NCBI GenBank assembly: GCA_947626985.1 | Contig: CANQUG010000020.1 | Span: 1 to 51,566, forward strand | Source of the DNA: an uncultured Lachnospiraceae bacterium | GTDB lineage: Bacteria > Bacillota > Clostridia > Lachnospirales > Lachnospiraceae | Length of the DNA stretch: 51,566 nt | Reading direction: 5' to 3' | In this document: positions 9,550-16,992 of the stretch, piece by piece | Layout: each line of letters begins with the position of its first letter | How positions within the stretch are numbered: the stretch's first letter is position 1 | Made by a program: the position numbers and the translations under genes | Notes under the pieces: generated by a model | Told to the model about the DNA's origin: nothing | Database searches by the model: none | Seen by the model: the letters and a program-made list of their open reading frames with translations, nothing else

Positions 9550-10194
9550 TTATTTGAAAAAAATATTCTCCAACATAAGGCACAAACAATGATACACCGG
9601 CAAATGCAGCTCCTGCACCATATACGTCTCTGTCTCAGGGACTCTTATGCACACGTCCGCCATTTCGCTGAGCTTGCTTTCTTTTTGTCCCGTCAGACCT
9701 ATGACCTTCATTCCCCTTGCCTTAGCCGTGACTGCGGCGTAGAGCACGTTTTTGCTATTGCCGGAAGTAGAAATCCCGAGAAAAACATCATTGTCATTCC
9801 CGTATCCGTTGACCTGTTGCGCAAAACAGAGCAGCGGCTCGCAGTCGTTTTGGTAGGCAGTCGAAAGCGCCGGGTGACCGTCGATGGCGATTGCAGGGAG
9901 TGCGCCCTGTAAATTCTCGGCGAGGGTTTTACCGAGCTCGGGATTAACGGCTATAAGCCTGTCCACATACTCTTTCGGGAGCTTGCGCGGGTTCTTAAAC
10001 CCCTTCATCAGCTCGCCGACGATGTGCTCGGCGTCGGCTGCAGAGCCTCCGTTACCGGCAATAAGGAGCTTCCCGCCGTGCGCATAACAGGCTTCAATAA
10101 GCTCATAAGCCTTTGCTATGTCGTTCTTGCATACTGCCAACTGTGGGTATCTCTCAATCAAAAGGTCGAGTTGGGCTTTAGCTTTCTCGGTCAT
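9550..10194 (-). CDS. gmhA: Sedoheptulose 7-phosphate isomerase (SIS domain)
   Basis: First step of the heptose pathway: sedoheptulose-7-P to D-glycero-D-manno-heptose-7-P, in the cytosol. A single SIS domain of 214 aa carries LLIAGNGGSAADAEHIVGEL near residues 44-63, the STSGNSKN phosphate-binding loop near residue 140, and the C-terminal helix with QELHLPVYH. It overlaps the end of the hddC-gmhB gene by 17 nt, which points to coupled translation. It differs from DiaA and other SIS proteins by the long insertion LMKGFKNPRKL, seen in GmhA-like enzymes of GDP-heptose clusters. Confidence 0.9.
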   Translation of the reverse strand: MTEKAKAQLDLLIERYPQLAVCKNDIAKAYELIEACYAHGGKLLIAGNGGSAADAEHIVGELMKGFKNPRKLPKEYVDRLIAVNPELGKTLAENLQGALPAIAIDGHPALSTAYQNDCEPLLCFAQQVNGYGNDNDVFLGISTSGNSKNVLYAAVTAKARGMKVIGLTGQKESKLSEMADVCIRVPETETYMVQELHLPVYHCLCLMLENIFFK

Positions 10195-11440
10195 ATGTTT
10201 CCTCCAAAATCACCTCAACCGCTTTCAGCAAATCTCCATCGGTCGGGATTATTTTTGTTCGGCAACCTGCCGCTTCTCCCGCGCCTCTGTCGTGTTCGCC
10301 GTCGCCTATCATCCAGGAACTTTCGAGATCGATGTTGAAGTCTTTTGCCGCTTGAACCAACATTCCCGGTTTTGGCTTGCGGCAACTGCAGTCGAACTTG
10401 AGTTCTTTGACCTCTCCCCCAAACCCGCTGTCTGGGTGGTGCGGGCAGAAGTAAATGCCGTCAAGATACGCTCCGTCAGTACCGAGCAGGGTTTCCATCT
10501 TGTTGTGTATCTCGTCAAGTTCCGCAAAGGTTATCTCACCGCGTGCAATCACTGGCTGGTTCGTTACGACTATTGCGAGATATCGTGAACGATTTATCTG
10601 CTTTATTGCCTCTGAAACTGTAGGCAGAAGCTCGAAGTCGTCAATATTGCGAAGAAATCCTTTATATTTATTGATCGTCCCGTCGCGGTCGAGAAAAATC
10701 GCTTTCTGCTTGTTGCGCAGGTTTCTTGCGAACACCTTGCCGCTCTCAAAGTCGCGGCTCACCGTCTCAACCCTCTCCGGTGTGCCCATATCCTTGACAT
10801 ACTCGGAACTGCCGTAGCAGAACATTTTACCAGTCCCTGCAAGGTGCTTTAGCAAGTGTCGGTCTAAATCTATCTTTGATAAGTCAACATCGCTCTCCAA
10901 AAGCTTCGGGGAGATGATGTGAAGCCCCGCGTTGACACAGTTCTTGTAAAATTCGGGACGCTCGTCCTCTTTAGCGAGCCATTTCTGAACCGATTTATTC
11001 TCATCCGCGATGATAAGTCCGCTGTCATAGGGGTGATCATTTGGGTGGGTGAACAGCGTCGCAAGGGCATTGTACTCCTTATGGAATGCTACAAATCGGT
11101 TGAAGTCTATATTAAAAACCGAATCGGCGTTAAGAAGAAGAAAGTCATCTGTCAGCTTGTCACGAAGCTTAAACAGTGCTCCTGCGTTGCCGAGGGGCTT
11201 ACCCTCAACGAAATAATTTATATGTACGCCGAATTTGGCTCCGTCACCAAAGTAATCAATTATCTTCTCCGCCATATGGCTTACGGTCAGGATTATGTCG
11301 GTGAAGCCTTGGTCTCTGAGACACTCGATTTCATGTTCCAAGACCGGTTTGTCACAAATAGGGATAAGAGGCTTCGGAATATCCGGAAAAAGCTCGGAAA
11401 TTCGTGTACCTTTCCCGCCAGACATTATTACCGCTTTCAC
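10178..11440 (-). CDS. HddC-GmhB fusion: heptose 1-phosphate guanylyltransferase + heptose 1,7-bisphosphate phosphatase
   Basis: A two-domain 420-aa enzyme. Residues 1 to about 235 are a nucleotidyltransferase (MKAVIMSGGKGTRISELFPD, PKPLIPICDKPVLEH, LGNAGALF, LLLNADSVF). Residues from about 245 are a HAD phosphatase of the GmhB class (FLDRDGTIN, IVVTNQP, the zinc-type cluster CPHHPDSGFGGE...CSCRKPKPG, MIGDGEHD). The C-terminal half removes the C7 phosphate from the 1,7-bisphosphate, and the N-terminal half activates heptose-1-P with GTP. The two domains occur in reverse order of reaction. It overlaps hddA by 4 nt (ATGA) upstream and gmhA by 17 nt downstream. Confidence 0.9.
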   Translation of the reverse strand: MKAVIMSGGKGTRISELFPDIPKPLIPICDKPVLEHEIECLRDQGFTDIILTVSHMAEKIIDYFGDGAKFGVHINYFVEGKPLGNAGALFKLRDKLTDDFLLLNADSVFNIDFNRFVAFHKEYNALATLFTHPNDHPYDSGLIIADENKSVQKWLAKEDERPEFYKNCVNAGLHIISPKLLESDVDLSKIDLDRHLLKHLAGTGKMFCYGSSEYVKDMGTPERVETVSRDFESGKVFARNLRNKQKAIFLDRDGTINKYKGFLRNIDDFELLPTVSEAIKQINRSRYLAIVVTNQPVIARGEITFAELDEIHNKMETLLGTDGAYLDGIYFCPHHPDSGFGGEVKELKFDCSCRKPKPGMLVQAAKDFNIDLESSWMIGDGEHDRGAGEAAGCRTKIIPTDGDLLKAVEVILEETYDRES

Positions 11441-12447
11441 TTTTTCTCCTCCGCGGGTGTATAGTTTTCCGGCGAATAATATATGACCCTCGTTCCTCCG
11501 TTCTCAAACTCGAACGGAACGTAAAGCAGGTCTTTCATCGTCTCCATAATGCTTGCGCGGCGTTCCGGTTGGACGTAGAAAATCATAAATCCCCCGCCTC
11601 CTGCGCCCAAAAGCTTTCCACCCAAAGCGCCAGCAGCTATGCCTTTTGCATAAAGAGCATTAATGCCTTCAGTTGTAACCGCTGCGCCTGTTTGCCGCTT
11701 CAATTTCCACGTGTAATCCAAAAGTCTACCAAAATCATCAAGATTAGCGTACTTATCTATTAATATATTTTCAGCTTCATCAACGAGAGTGAGCATTTCC
11801 TTCAACTGTGCAGTCTTATCCCCACGTCCTTTAGCATTCGCCTCTTGAACTTCAGACGAAAAGCGCGTAAAACCCGTAAAAAACATCACGAGGTTATCGT
11901 TAAGTCGACGCTTACGTTCAGGTGATATTATTACTGGCCTCACTTCATAGCCATTGGCATTGAAACTGATACGATTCAGTCCTCCAAACGAGGAGGCTAT
12001 CTGATCCTGCCAGCCCCCCGCTTCGTTACAAAGCGTGCGTTCGAGGTAAATTGCTTCATCAGCGAGTCTACCCTTATCCGCATATTTTCCTTTTAACGCA
12101 TGGAAAGCATTGAGCATTCCGACCACAAAAGAAGATGACGTTCCAAGACCAGAACGCGCAGGCAAATCTGACTCATATGTTAGACGAATTTCATGCATAT
12201 CAAGCATTTTCATAGCATTACGAATCGCAGGATGTTTAATTTGTTCGACGTCAGTCACGCGCTCGGTCTGGGAATAACAAAGCTCGGTCGAATAGTCAAA
12301 GAAACGTGGAAGATGACGCACATTTACATAGCAGTACTTATCAAATGTCGTTGATAATACTGCACCACCGTGTTTTTCAAAAAAATCCTTCATATCCGTT
12401 CCGCCGCCAAAAAAAGACATGCGAAAGGGAGTCTTTGTAATTATCAT
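11437..12447 (-). CDS. hddA: D-glycero-alpha-D-manno-heptose 7-phosphate kinase, copy 2 (intact)
   Basis: GHMP-superfamily kinase making heptose 1,7-bisphosphate. It is 336 aa and unbroken, with MIITKTPFRMSFFGGGTDM at the N-terminus, the ATP loop PARSGLGTSSSFVVGMLNAF, and the third motif GALGGKLLGAGGGGFMIFY near residue 290. It is the first complete enzyme gene after loaP. Its stop overlaps the start of the hddC-gmhB fusion by 4 nt. A second, frameshifted copy lies at 8462-9480, so the kinase gene was duplicated or two heptose cassettes were joined. Upstream of it is a repeated leader-like sequence rather than another gene. Confidence 0.92.
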   Translation of the reverse strand: MIITKTPFRMSFFGGGTDMKDFFEKHGGAVLSTTFDKYCYVNVRHLPRFFDYSTELCYSQTERVTDVEQIKHPAIRNAMKMLDMHEIRLTYESDLPARSGLGTSSSFVVGMLNAFHALKGKYADKGRLADEAIYLERTLCNEAGGWQDQIASSFGGLNRISFNANGYEVRPVIISPERKRRLNDNLVMFFTGFTRFSSEVQEANAKGRGDKTAQLKEMLTLVDEAENILIDKYANLDDFGRLLDYTWKLKRQTGAAVTTEGINALYAKGIAAGALGGKLLGAGGGGFMIFYVQPERRASIMETMKDLLYVPFEFENGGTRVIYYSPENYTPAEEKK

Positions 12448-13048
12448 CTCTTACCAATACCTTTCGACTACTAAAAGAATAGTAATTCTTCCTAAATGTA
12501 AAATAGCGGAGATTAGTAACACTCCGAGCCTGCCTTTCGCCACATCGTTTGTTAAATACAACTTTATGGGTGACCTTCCTCATCCAGCCTCAGATATCTA
12601 TTCCGTCCGACAGCTCTAAACTGCCGGTGTGACATTGCCTAACATGGGCATTTCTTTCCAATATCTGTCTCTTTGTAACCTCTTTGTTTTTGTGCCTAAT
12701 ATTACTCCAGCACCCATCACCGCAACTGTTAATGGCTTTTCTATTTTTTCATCTTTCAAGGTCACGCACTCCCTCAGTAGTAAAATTCTTTCTAAACATA
12801 AAATGACGGTGGGAAGCAAATCTTAAGGTTACAAATAAAATGATTCCGTAAACCTGCATAGTAAAAAAATATAGGAGACAAGCAACGCCTCGATCATTTC
12901 TTTCTCCGCATCGCTAATTTAAAACTTAATTATGAGGCCGCTTTTTCTCAACTAGGTCAAACAGAATCAGCCCGGTGACTCATGGATGGGGTGTATTATC
13001 GGCAATTTAGGCACTTTATATAAAAATAGTAGGCAAGCCGGGAACAAT
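12448..13048. other. 600-bp region with decayed leader/gene remnants
   Basis: No intact gene. It holds two of three related leader-like repeats. One is followed by a short minus-strand frame (about 12616-12759) that begins like the neighbouring GT fragment (LKDEKIEKPL versus LKDENVQKPL) and then loses similarity. This looks like scar tissue from cassette exchange. Confidence 0.55.
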
Positions 13049-13585
13049 TTATGTGCAACATGCTGTGCTAAAATTAGTGCTTATTATTACTGAGTCCCCA
13101 TGTATCGTTACTACAACACGCTTTCCCATAAGTTTCGGCAGCCAGGACATTGCCGCAGGACCTTCCGTATGGATGTGTACCACATCATAATTTCCAAATG
13201 CTGCTCTAATCGCCGCCGATATTGATGAACTCATTGCTGCAAAGCCTTTATGATTAATGGTGAAAACAGATTTCAGCTTCACGCCTTTATACTCTTTCAG
13301 TTTTTGTCCATCAAACTCTTCACCGCTCACGTGATGGCCGCGACGGTTGTAGCATGTTACCTGGTGCCCATGTTGAACCATCCTGGTACTCAGTTCCTCT
13401 ACAACGACTTCGACGCCACCCTCACCACAGGCAGGTACCCTTTTGTGGCCAAAAGCAGCCGCGGCTAGCGGTTTCTGTACATTTTCATCTTTCAAGGCCC
13501 TGCACTCCCTCAGTAACAAAATTCTTTCTAAACATAAAATAGCGGAGACTAGCAAAACTCCAAGCTTGCTTTCCTCCGCATCGCT
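12481..13585 (-). repeat. Three dispersed copies of a 50-75 bp leader-like sequence
   Basis: Related sequences lie at 12481-12547 (just upstream of hddA copy 2), 12735-12815 and 13475-13585. Shared blocks include AACATAAAAT/AATGTAAAAT, AGCGGAGA and CTTTCCTCCGCATCG-like ends, with CTCCCTCAGTA in two copies. Each lies at or near the 5' end of a gene or gene remnant on the minus strand, as expected if homologous leaders help swap sugar-gene cassettes. Confidence 0.6.
13049..13495 (-). pseudogene. Truncated GT4 glycosyltransferase (N-terminal fragment)
   Basis: The fragment reads GHKRVPACGEGGVEVVVEEL, then STRMVQHGHQVTCYNRRGHH, VFTINHKGFAAMS, DVVHIHTEGPAAMSWLPKL and GKRVVVTIHG. That is the N-terminal half of a rhamnosyltransferase-like GT4 of the GHKRIPSREGGVE type. 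After VTIHG the similarity stops and the frame ends, so the catalytic C-terminal half is gone. VPACGEGG in place of the usual PSREGG also suggests damage. The nearest in-frame start is TTG 13495. It was probably once the first transferase gene after loaP. Confidence 0.75.
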
Positions 13586-13917
13586 TATACCAAGCTATTT
13601 CATTGGAAACCTTTCTTTATACTCCCAATAAGCAACTAATCATTACAACTGTCCTATACTGTCGATATCATTGGTTACTGCCATCTTTCTCTTAAACCAG
13701 TCGAAATCACAAAAATAGTGATTAATAACATGAAAAACTCAGCATAAGCTCTTATCCCAATTATCACTCTTTTACCACGTATTTATTTCAATTACATATT
13801 TTCTAAAATGCAGAGGATACAGCGCATAACTGTCGGACCTCTACAAGACTATAAACGACATCATATTTTCCAAAAAAACCCTTTTATCACAGCCAATATG
13901 GAAGAACTTCCAGCGTT
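13496..13917 (-). other. Leader between loaP and the polysaccharide genes
   Basis: About 420 nt without a gene, except for one of the repeated leader copies and the hairpin at 13810-13844. In loaP-headed operons such a leader is where the antiterminator loads. I saw no strong intrinsic terminator in it. Confidence 0.5.
13810..13844 (-). ncRNA. Candidate LoaP-loading RNA hairpin
   Basis: On the minus-strand RNA, GTAGAGG pairs with CCTCTGC (7 bp, one G-U). An internal loop follows, then ACAG pairs with CTGT around a 7-nt apical loop. It lies 74 nt downstream of the loaP stop. LoaP proteins are known to act through a leader hairpin with an internal bulge; equating this one with it is inference. 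Confidence 0.45.
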
Positions 13918-14424
13918 CTAACTCTTCCCCACAACCTCCAGCCCCACCTGCAGTTCCACCATCCTCCCGAACAGCTCCACCTCCAGATAAGCTTTCCGTT
14001 TATGCCTGTCAATCCGTTTAATATATTTCTCCATTCCCGCCAGCGGTCCTTCCATAATCCGCAGATCCCCGGCATCGATAATTCCCTCGGACATCTCTAC
14101 CTTCTGTCCTTCTCCGCCGATCTTCAGAAGCCATTTTTGCTCATCAGAAGTAAGCGGCACAATCTCCTGGCCGGTTCCGAGAAGCTTCGTAAGTCCGATG
14201 ACTTTCCTCAGCCCCTCGCAGAGACCTTCTATTTTTTCTGTAATCATAAAAACATACCCAGGAAACAGAACCTTTTCCTGAGTATGCCATTTGCCTTCAT
14301 ATTTCTTTTTTTCTTCATAATAGGGAATAAAACAGCGCTCAAGTATTTCCTCGCTGATGATATTCCTGCACTGGCAGCAGACGGATTCCTCTGTGCCGGT
14401 ACGCACCTGCATAACATACCACAT
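13918..14424 (-). CDS. loaP: LoaP-type NusG paralog, processive antiterminator
   Basis: 168-aa protein with an NGN domain (MWYVMQVRTGTEESVC, then EKVLFPGYVFM near residue 55) and a C-terminal KOW domain (MEGPLAGMEKYIKRIDRHKR). LoaP proteins ride on RNA polymerase and let it read through terminators in long polysaccharide or polyketide operons. Here it directly precedes about 13 kb of sugar genes, which fits. AAGGAGG stands 8 nt before ATG 14424, and the sequence GGAGGAATCCTCC around it is palindromic, so the ribosome site could be partly masked. It is distinguished from housekeeping NusG by the GPLxGMEKYIKRID signature and its position. Confidence 0.9.
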   Translation of the reverse strand: MWYVMQVRTGTEESVCCQCRNIISEEILERCFIPYYEEKKKYEGKWHTQEKVLFPGYVFMITEKIEGLCEGLRKVIGLTKLLGTGQEIVPLTSDEQKWLLKIGGEGQKVEMSEGIIDAGDLRIMEGPLAGMEKYIKRIDRHKRKAYLEVELFGRMVELQVGLEVVGKS

Positions 14425-14465
14425 GGAGGATTCCTCCTTTTCCTGATTTTTTCCGGTCAGCTATA

Positions 14466-15063
14466 GCTGCCAGGTATAACCGCATTAGATGGAAATATCA
14501 GAGGTATTTTCAAATTCTACGGAATTCCATCTCTTTTACCAGTTTTTCAGCGCCCAAGCGCCTGCATTTGGGTATGCTTCGCCATTCTGCCATGTTTCAG
14601 GCAGACTTAAGTTCAAATATGACCATCTATATTCTCAAACGCGGCAAAGCGACGATTTAAGCATATAGAATCCTGACAATTCTCCCCGCTGCAGCCATCC
14701 AGCTTCTGCAGGACAGGTTTTGCACCACTTTCTTGCTGTTTGTTATTTTATAACTTGGAATACCCTCCCCCGCGCACCGTCTCGTTCCATAGGAGACAGC
14801 ATTCATTCCTGCGCAGGGCGTCTTCGCCGTCTCTTTCTGCTCCGGCTTTTTCCGAAGCAGCCAGACGCGACAGGCGGTATTCGACCCAACAGGGACAGTC
14901 TCTGGCGGTCCCCGTTTTTCAGCTCTCGCCTTTTATAAATCAAAGCAGTCCTTATCCGCTCCAATTCCATTATTAAAATAATTGTCCAAAATATGCCGAC
15001 TGCAGATCCAAATGTTCAAATCTCTCCACTCCTGCAATCTGACACATTTTCACGACTTATTTT
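14466..15063 (-). ncRNA. Structured non-coding region between the TnpB-like gene and loaP
   Basis: Nearly 600 nt with no credible gene. The stretch 14760-14935 on the minus-strand RNA folds well by eye. CTGCTTCGG pairs with CCGGAGCAG (9 bp, loop AAAAAG). GAGAC and GTCTC enclose a GGCG-AAGA-CGCC hairpin. GGGAC pairs with GTCCC. A second GTCTC/GAGAC pairing is an alternative fold. Guide (omega) RNAs of TnpB-type proteins are encoded at exactly this place, overlapping or following the 3' end of the gene, so this is the obvious place for one. It could instead be an attenuation leader for loaP. No guide-target match was found by eye within the window. Confidence 0.45.
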
Positions 15064-16380
15064 TCACCCGGACTCCCTCTCCTGAAACTGCCTCCGGCAC
15101 TTCACTGCCAGGTTTCTGGCCGTATTCAGATACCGATTCACCCGATGTCCCATCCTGCAGATACATTCCTTCGACTTTCCGCTTTCCTCTATCAGAGGCT
15201 GACCGCACTTCGCGCAGACCGTACCGGTCCCGCCGGCATAAGTTTCCATCACAATAATTCCGGATTTCCATGCCTTATAGCGAAGATAACTGCGGACGCG
15301 GGTGCTTAAATCCAGTGGACTCCACTTGCCGGCGCCTTTCATTACATTCCGGGTGTAGTCACTTTTATATTTCGGAAGAACGATGATATCTGTATGATGC
15401 TCCTCACAAAAACGAATAATCTCACGGCTCACCTGGTGCGCATAATGCTCCCGGAGATGCTTTAAATGCACCCAATATTTCCGGTTTGCCAGTCCTTCCG
15501 GGGAATCTCCCAGAGAATCTGCAGAAGAGCTGATCTTGTCCAGCACTTTTCTGCAGTGATGGCTGTATTCCAAGCCGCCATTGAAAAATTTCACGGCTGT
15601 TTCCTTCCCGTTTGCGTCACAGATACTTGCCACCGCAAAGGCGTCGCCGTTGGTAAACTGTATCCCGCAGATATTTCCGCCGTCTTCCAGACGTTTTTTC
15701 ACAGGAGAAATATTCTCCACAGGCTCGCGAACCGGTACATGAAGCATAAGGAAGGAGCCTTCCGGCACCACAGACGGCGACAGCATTCTGGCATTTTGAG
15801 GAAAGTCTCTGCCGGAAAGCCTGCAGCCCAACCAGTTCCATTTCTCTCCATCCCATACCTTCAAAGTAATATGCTCCGAAGAGAAATCTCGGTACATGCG
15901 GCTGTAATAGACCACTGCGGAATGAATTTCCTCTGCAGGAATTCCCGCTCTGGATACTCTGGAGAAAATCCATTTTTCTCCAGACGGATAAGCATCAAAA
16001 CCGTCCGCCTTCCGGTCTGTATCCGCATCCTCCGCCTCGTTCCGGTCAGCATCGTCCACTGCCCTTTTCCTCGACAGAAAACTCTTCGCCGCGGCAATTC
16101 CACCATTGATGGCAGCCCTGCGAAAGTAGGGAGGTACATCCTCCCAAGGAAGCGGCGTCTGCGGACTTCGTTTTTCTTTTCCGGGAAGACTCAGAAATTC
16201 CAGAGAGCGAAGAATCTCCTGGCTGTTCAATCCCCATAGTTCTTCATGGGCCAGCAGAAGGTCATAATAGAATTTTACAATTCCATCATAAAGCTCCTGT
16301 GTCCGAATCAGCCATTCCGGATGACTGCAGCGCAGCCGGAACCGATATGTGGTGATGCTGTAGCCCTGATTGCTGCTCAT
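15064..16380 (-). CDS. TnpB-family protein with all three RuvC catalytic acids replaced (nuclease-dead)
   Basis: A 438-aa relative of the IS200/IS605 OrfB/TnpB RNA-guided nuclease. The C-terminal RuvC-like fold is visible, but RuvC-I reads ICGIQFTNGDAFAVAS (Q241 for Asp), RuvC-II reads DIIVLPKYKSD (P336 for Glu), and RuvC-III reads GHRVNRYLNTARNLA (N415 for Asp). The zinc-ribbon cysteines remain (C389, C392, C406, C408), and the helical N-terminal half is long. No TnpA transposase or element ends were found beside it. The losses together with an intact frame suggest an exapted RNA-guided DNA-binding regulator like the described TldR proteins. It is the first gene after the invertible promoter and lies upstream of loaP. 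ATG 16380 has AGGG 8 nt upstream. Confidence 0.8.
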   Translation of the reverse strand: MSSNQGYSITTYRFRLRCSHPEWLIRTQELYDGIVKFYYDLLLAHEELWGLNSQEILRSLEFLSLPGKEKRSPQTPLPWEDVPPYFRRAAINGGIAAAKSFLSRKRAVDDADRNEAEDADTDRKADGFDAYPSGEKWIFSRVSRAGIPAEEIHSAVVYYSRMYRDFSSEHITLKVWDGEKWNWLGCRLSGRDFPQNARMLSPSVVPEGSFLMLHVPVREPVENISPVKKRLEDGGNICGIQFTNGDAFAVASICDANGKETAVKFFNGGLEYSHHCRKVLDKISSSADSLGDSPEGLANRKYWVHLKHLREHYAHQVSREIIRFCEEHHTDIIVLPKYKSDYTRNVMKGAGKWSPLDLSTRVRSYLRYKAWKSGIIVMETYAGGTGTVCAKCGQPLIEESGKSKECICRMGHRVNRYLNTARNLAVKCRRQFQERESG

Positions 16381-16448
16381 GGTTTCATCCCTTCATCTTT
16401 CAAAACTCCGAACTTTTTTATTTTTTACTTATCACCTTATGATTTTTT

Positions 16449-16469
16449 CTTCCGCATCCTGTGCGGAAG
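16449..16469 (-). other. Hairpin in the 5' leader of the TnpB-like transcript
   Basis: A perfect 8-bp stem (CTTCCGCA/TGCGGAAG, 5-nt loop). On the minus-strand RNA it is followed by A rather than U, so it is not an intrinsic terminator. It may stabilise the leader. Confidence 0.4.
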
Positions 16470-16633
16470 GAAGAAAAGCCTGCTGAAAAATGAATGATGC
16501 CTTAGAATATAACAGCTGGAATTCAGGCGTTTCCTGATAAGAGACGGATAATTCAACATGAAAATCCTGCAGATTTTGTCCCTTGCAGAATATGCGCGTA
16601 ATTGTTGTTAATCTGTCCCTTATTCAAAAACTA

Positions 16634-16660
16634 TGTCGCTAATCTACCTATTTAGCGACA
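16634..16660 (+). repeat. Left 27-bp inverted repeat of the inverton
   Basis: Arms TGTCGCTAA and TTAGCGACA around TCTACCTAT. It is the exact reverse complement of the copy at 16993-17019; identity ends sharply on both sides. Confidence 0.93.
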
Positions 16661-16703
16661 CCCGTTTTTTGATGTTTTTACGTCCTTTTTCAGGACATTA
16701 GTT

Positions 16704-16732
16704 ATGATAGCACCCTGTACATGTCTTGTCAA
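16704..16732 (-). promoter_or_regulatory. Sigma-A-type promoter inside the inverton
   Basis: Minus strand TTGACA, a 17-nt spacer, then TATCAT. The -35 is perfect and the -10 has five of six consensus bases. A small hairpin (GTCCT/AGGAC, 16683-16697) follows at about +1. It drives transcription out of the segment toward 16380. Confidence 0.8.
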
Positions 16733-16824
16733 GCCGTCATTTCTGGTATTTTCTGTCCGGATTTCCATCATTTTATGTAAAAATCATTCCAAAATTCTGC
16801 AAAAATCGGGCTTTCAGGAGCTAT

Positions 16825-16938
16825 AAGTGGTCAAAAAAGTGGTCAGATTTCATGTCCCGGAAGCCGCACAAACACTGGGGTTTTACCGGGTTTGATTGTA
16901 TACGATGTAATTTCAGAAGTGGTCAAAATAAGTGGTCA
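16825..16938 (+). repeat. Four copies of AAGTGGTCA in two close pairs
   Basis: Copies start at 16825 and 16837 (12-bp spacing) and at 16917 and 16930 (13-bp spacing), all in the same direction, within the inverton and upstream of its promoter. They look like binding sites for an activator or a recombination accessory factor. Confidence 0.65.
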
Positions 16939-16992
16939 GATAGAGTTTCTGATGTGAAAACAGACGGTAAATTCAGGGATTTTCTCAGAAAA

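Noticed and set aside
12616-12759. Short frame starting LKDEKIEKPL, possible small gene
   Set aside because: Only the first residues resemble the neighbouring GT remnant, carried by the repeated leader; the rest has no protein character.
14720-14976. Plus-strand frames opposite the structured RNA region
   Set aside because: Arg/Ser/Pro-rich compositional noise with no ribosome sites; the RNA stems explain the sequence better.
15064-16380. TnpB-like gene taken as an ordinary IS200/IS605 insertion sequence
   Set aside because: No TnpA gene and no recognisable element ends, and the catalytic residues are lost, so an active transposon is not supported.
16449-16469. Hairpin considered as a terminator between the inverton and the TnpB-like gene
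   Set aside because: On the transcribed strand it is followed by A, not U, so it cannot be a normal intrinsic terminator for that direction.
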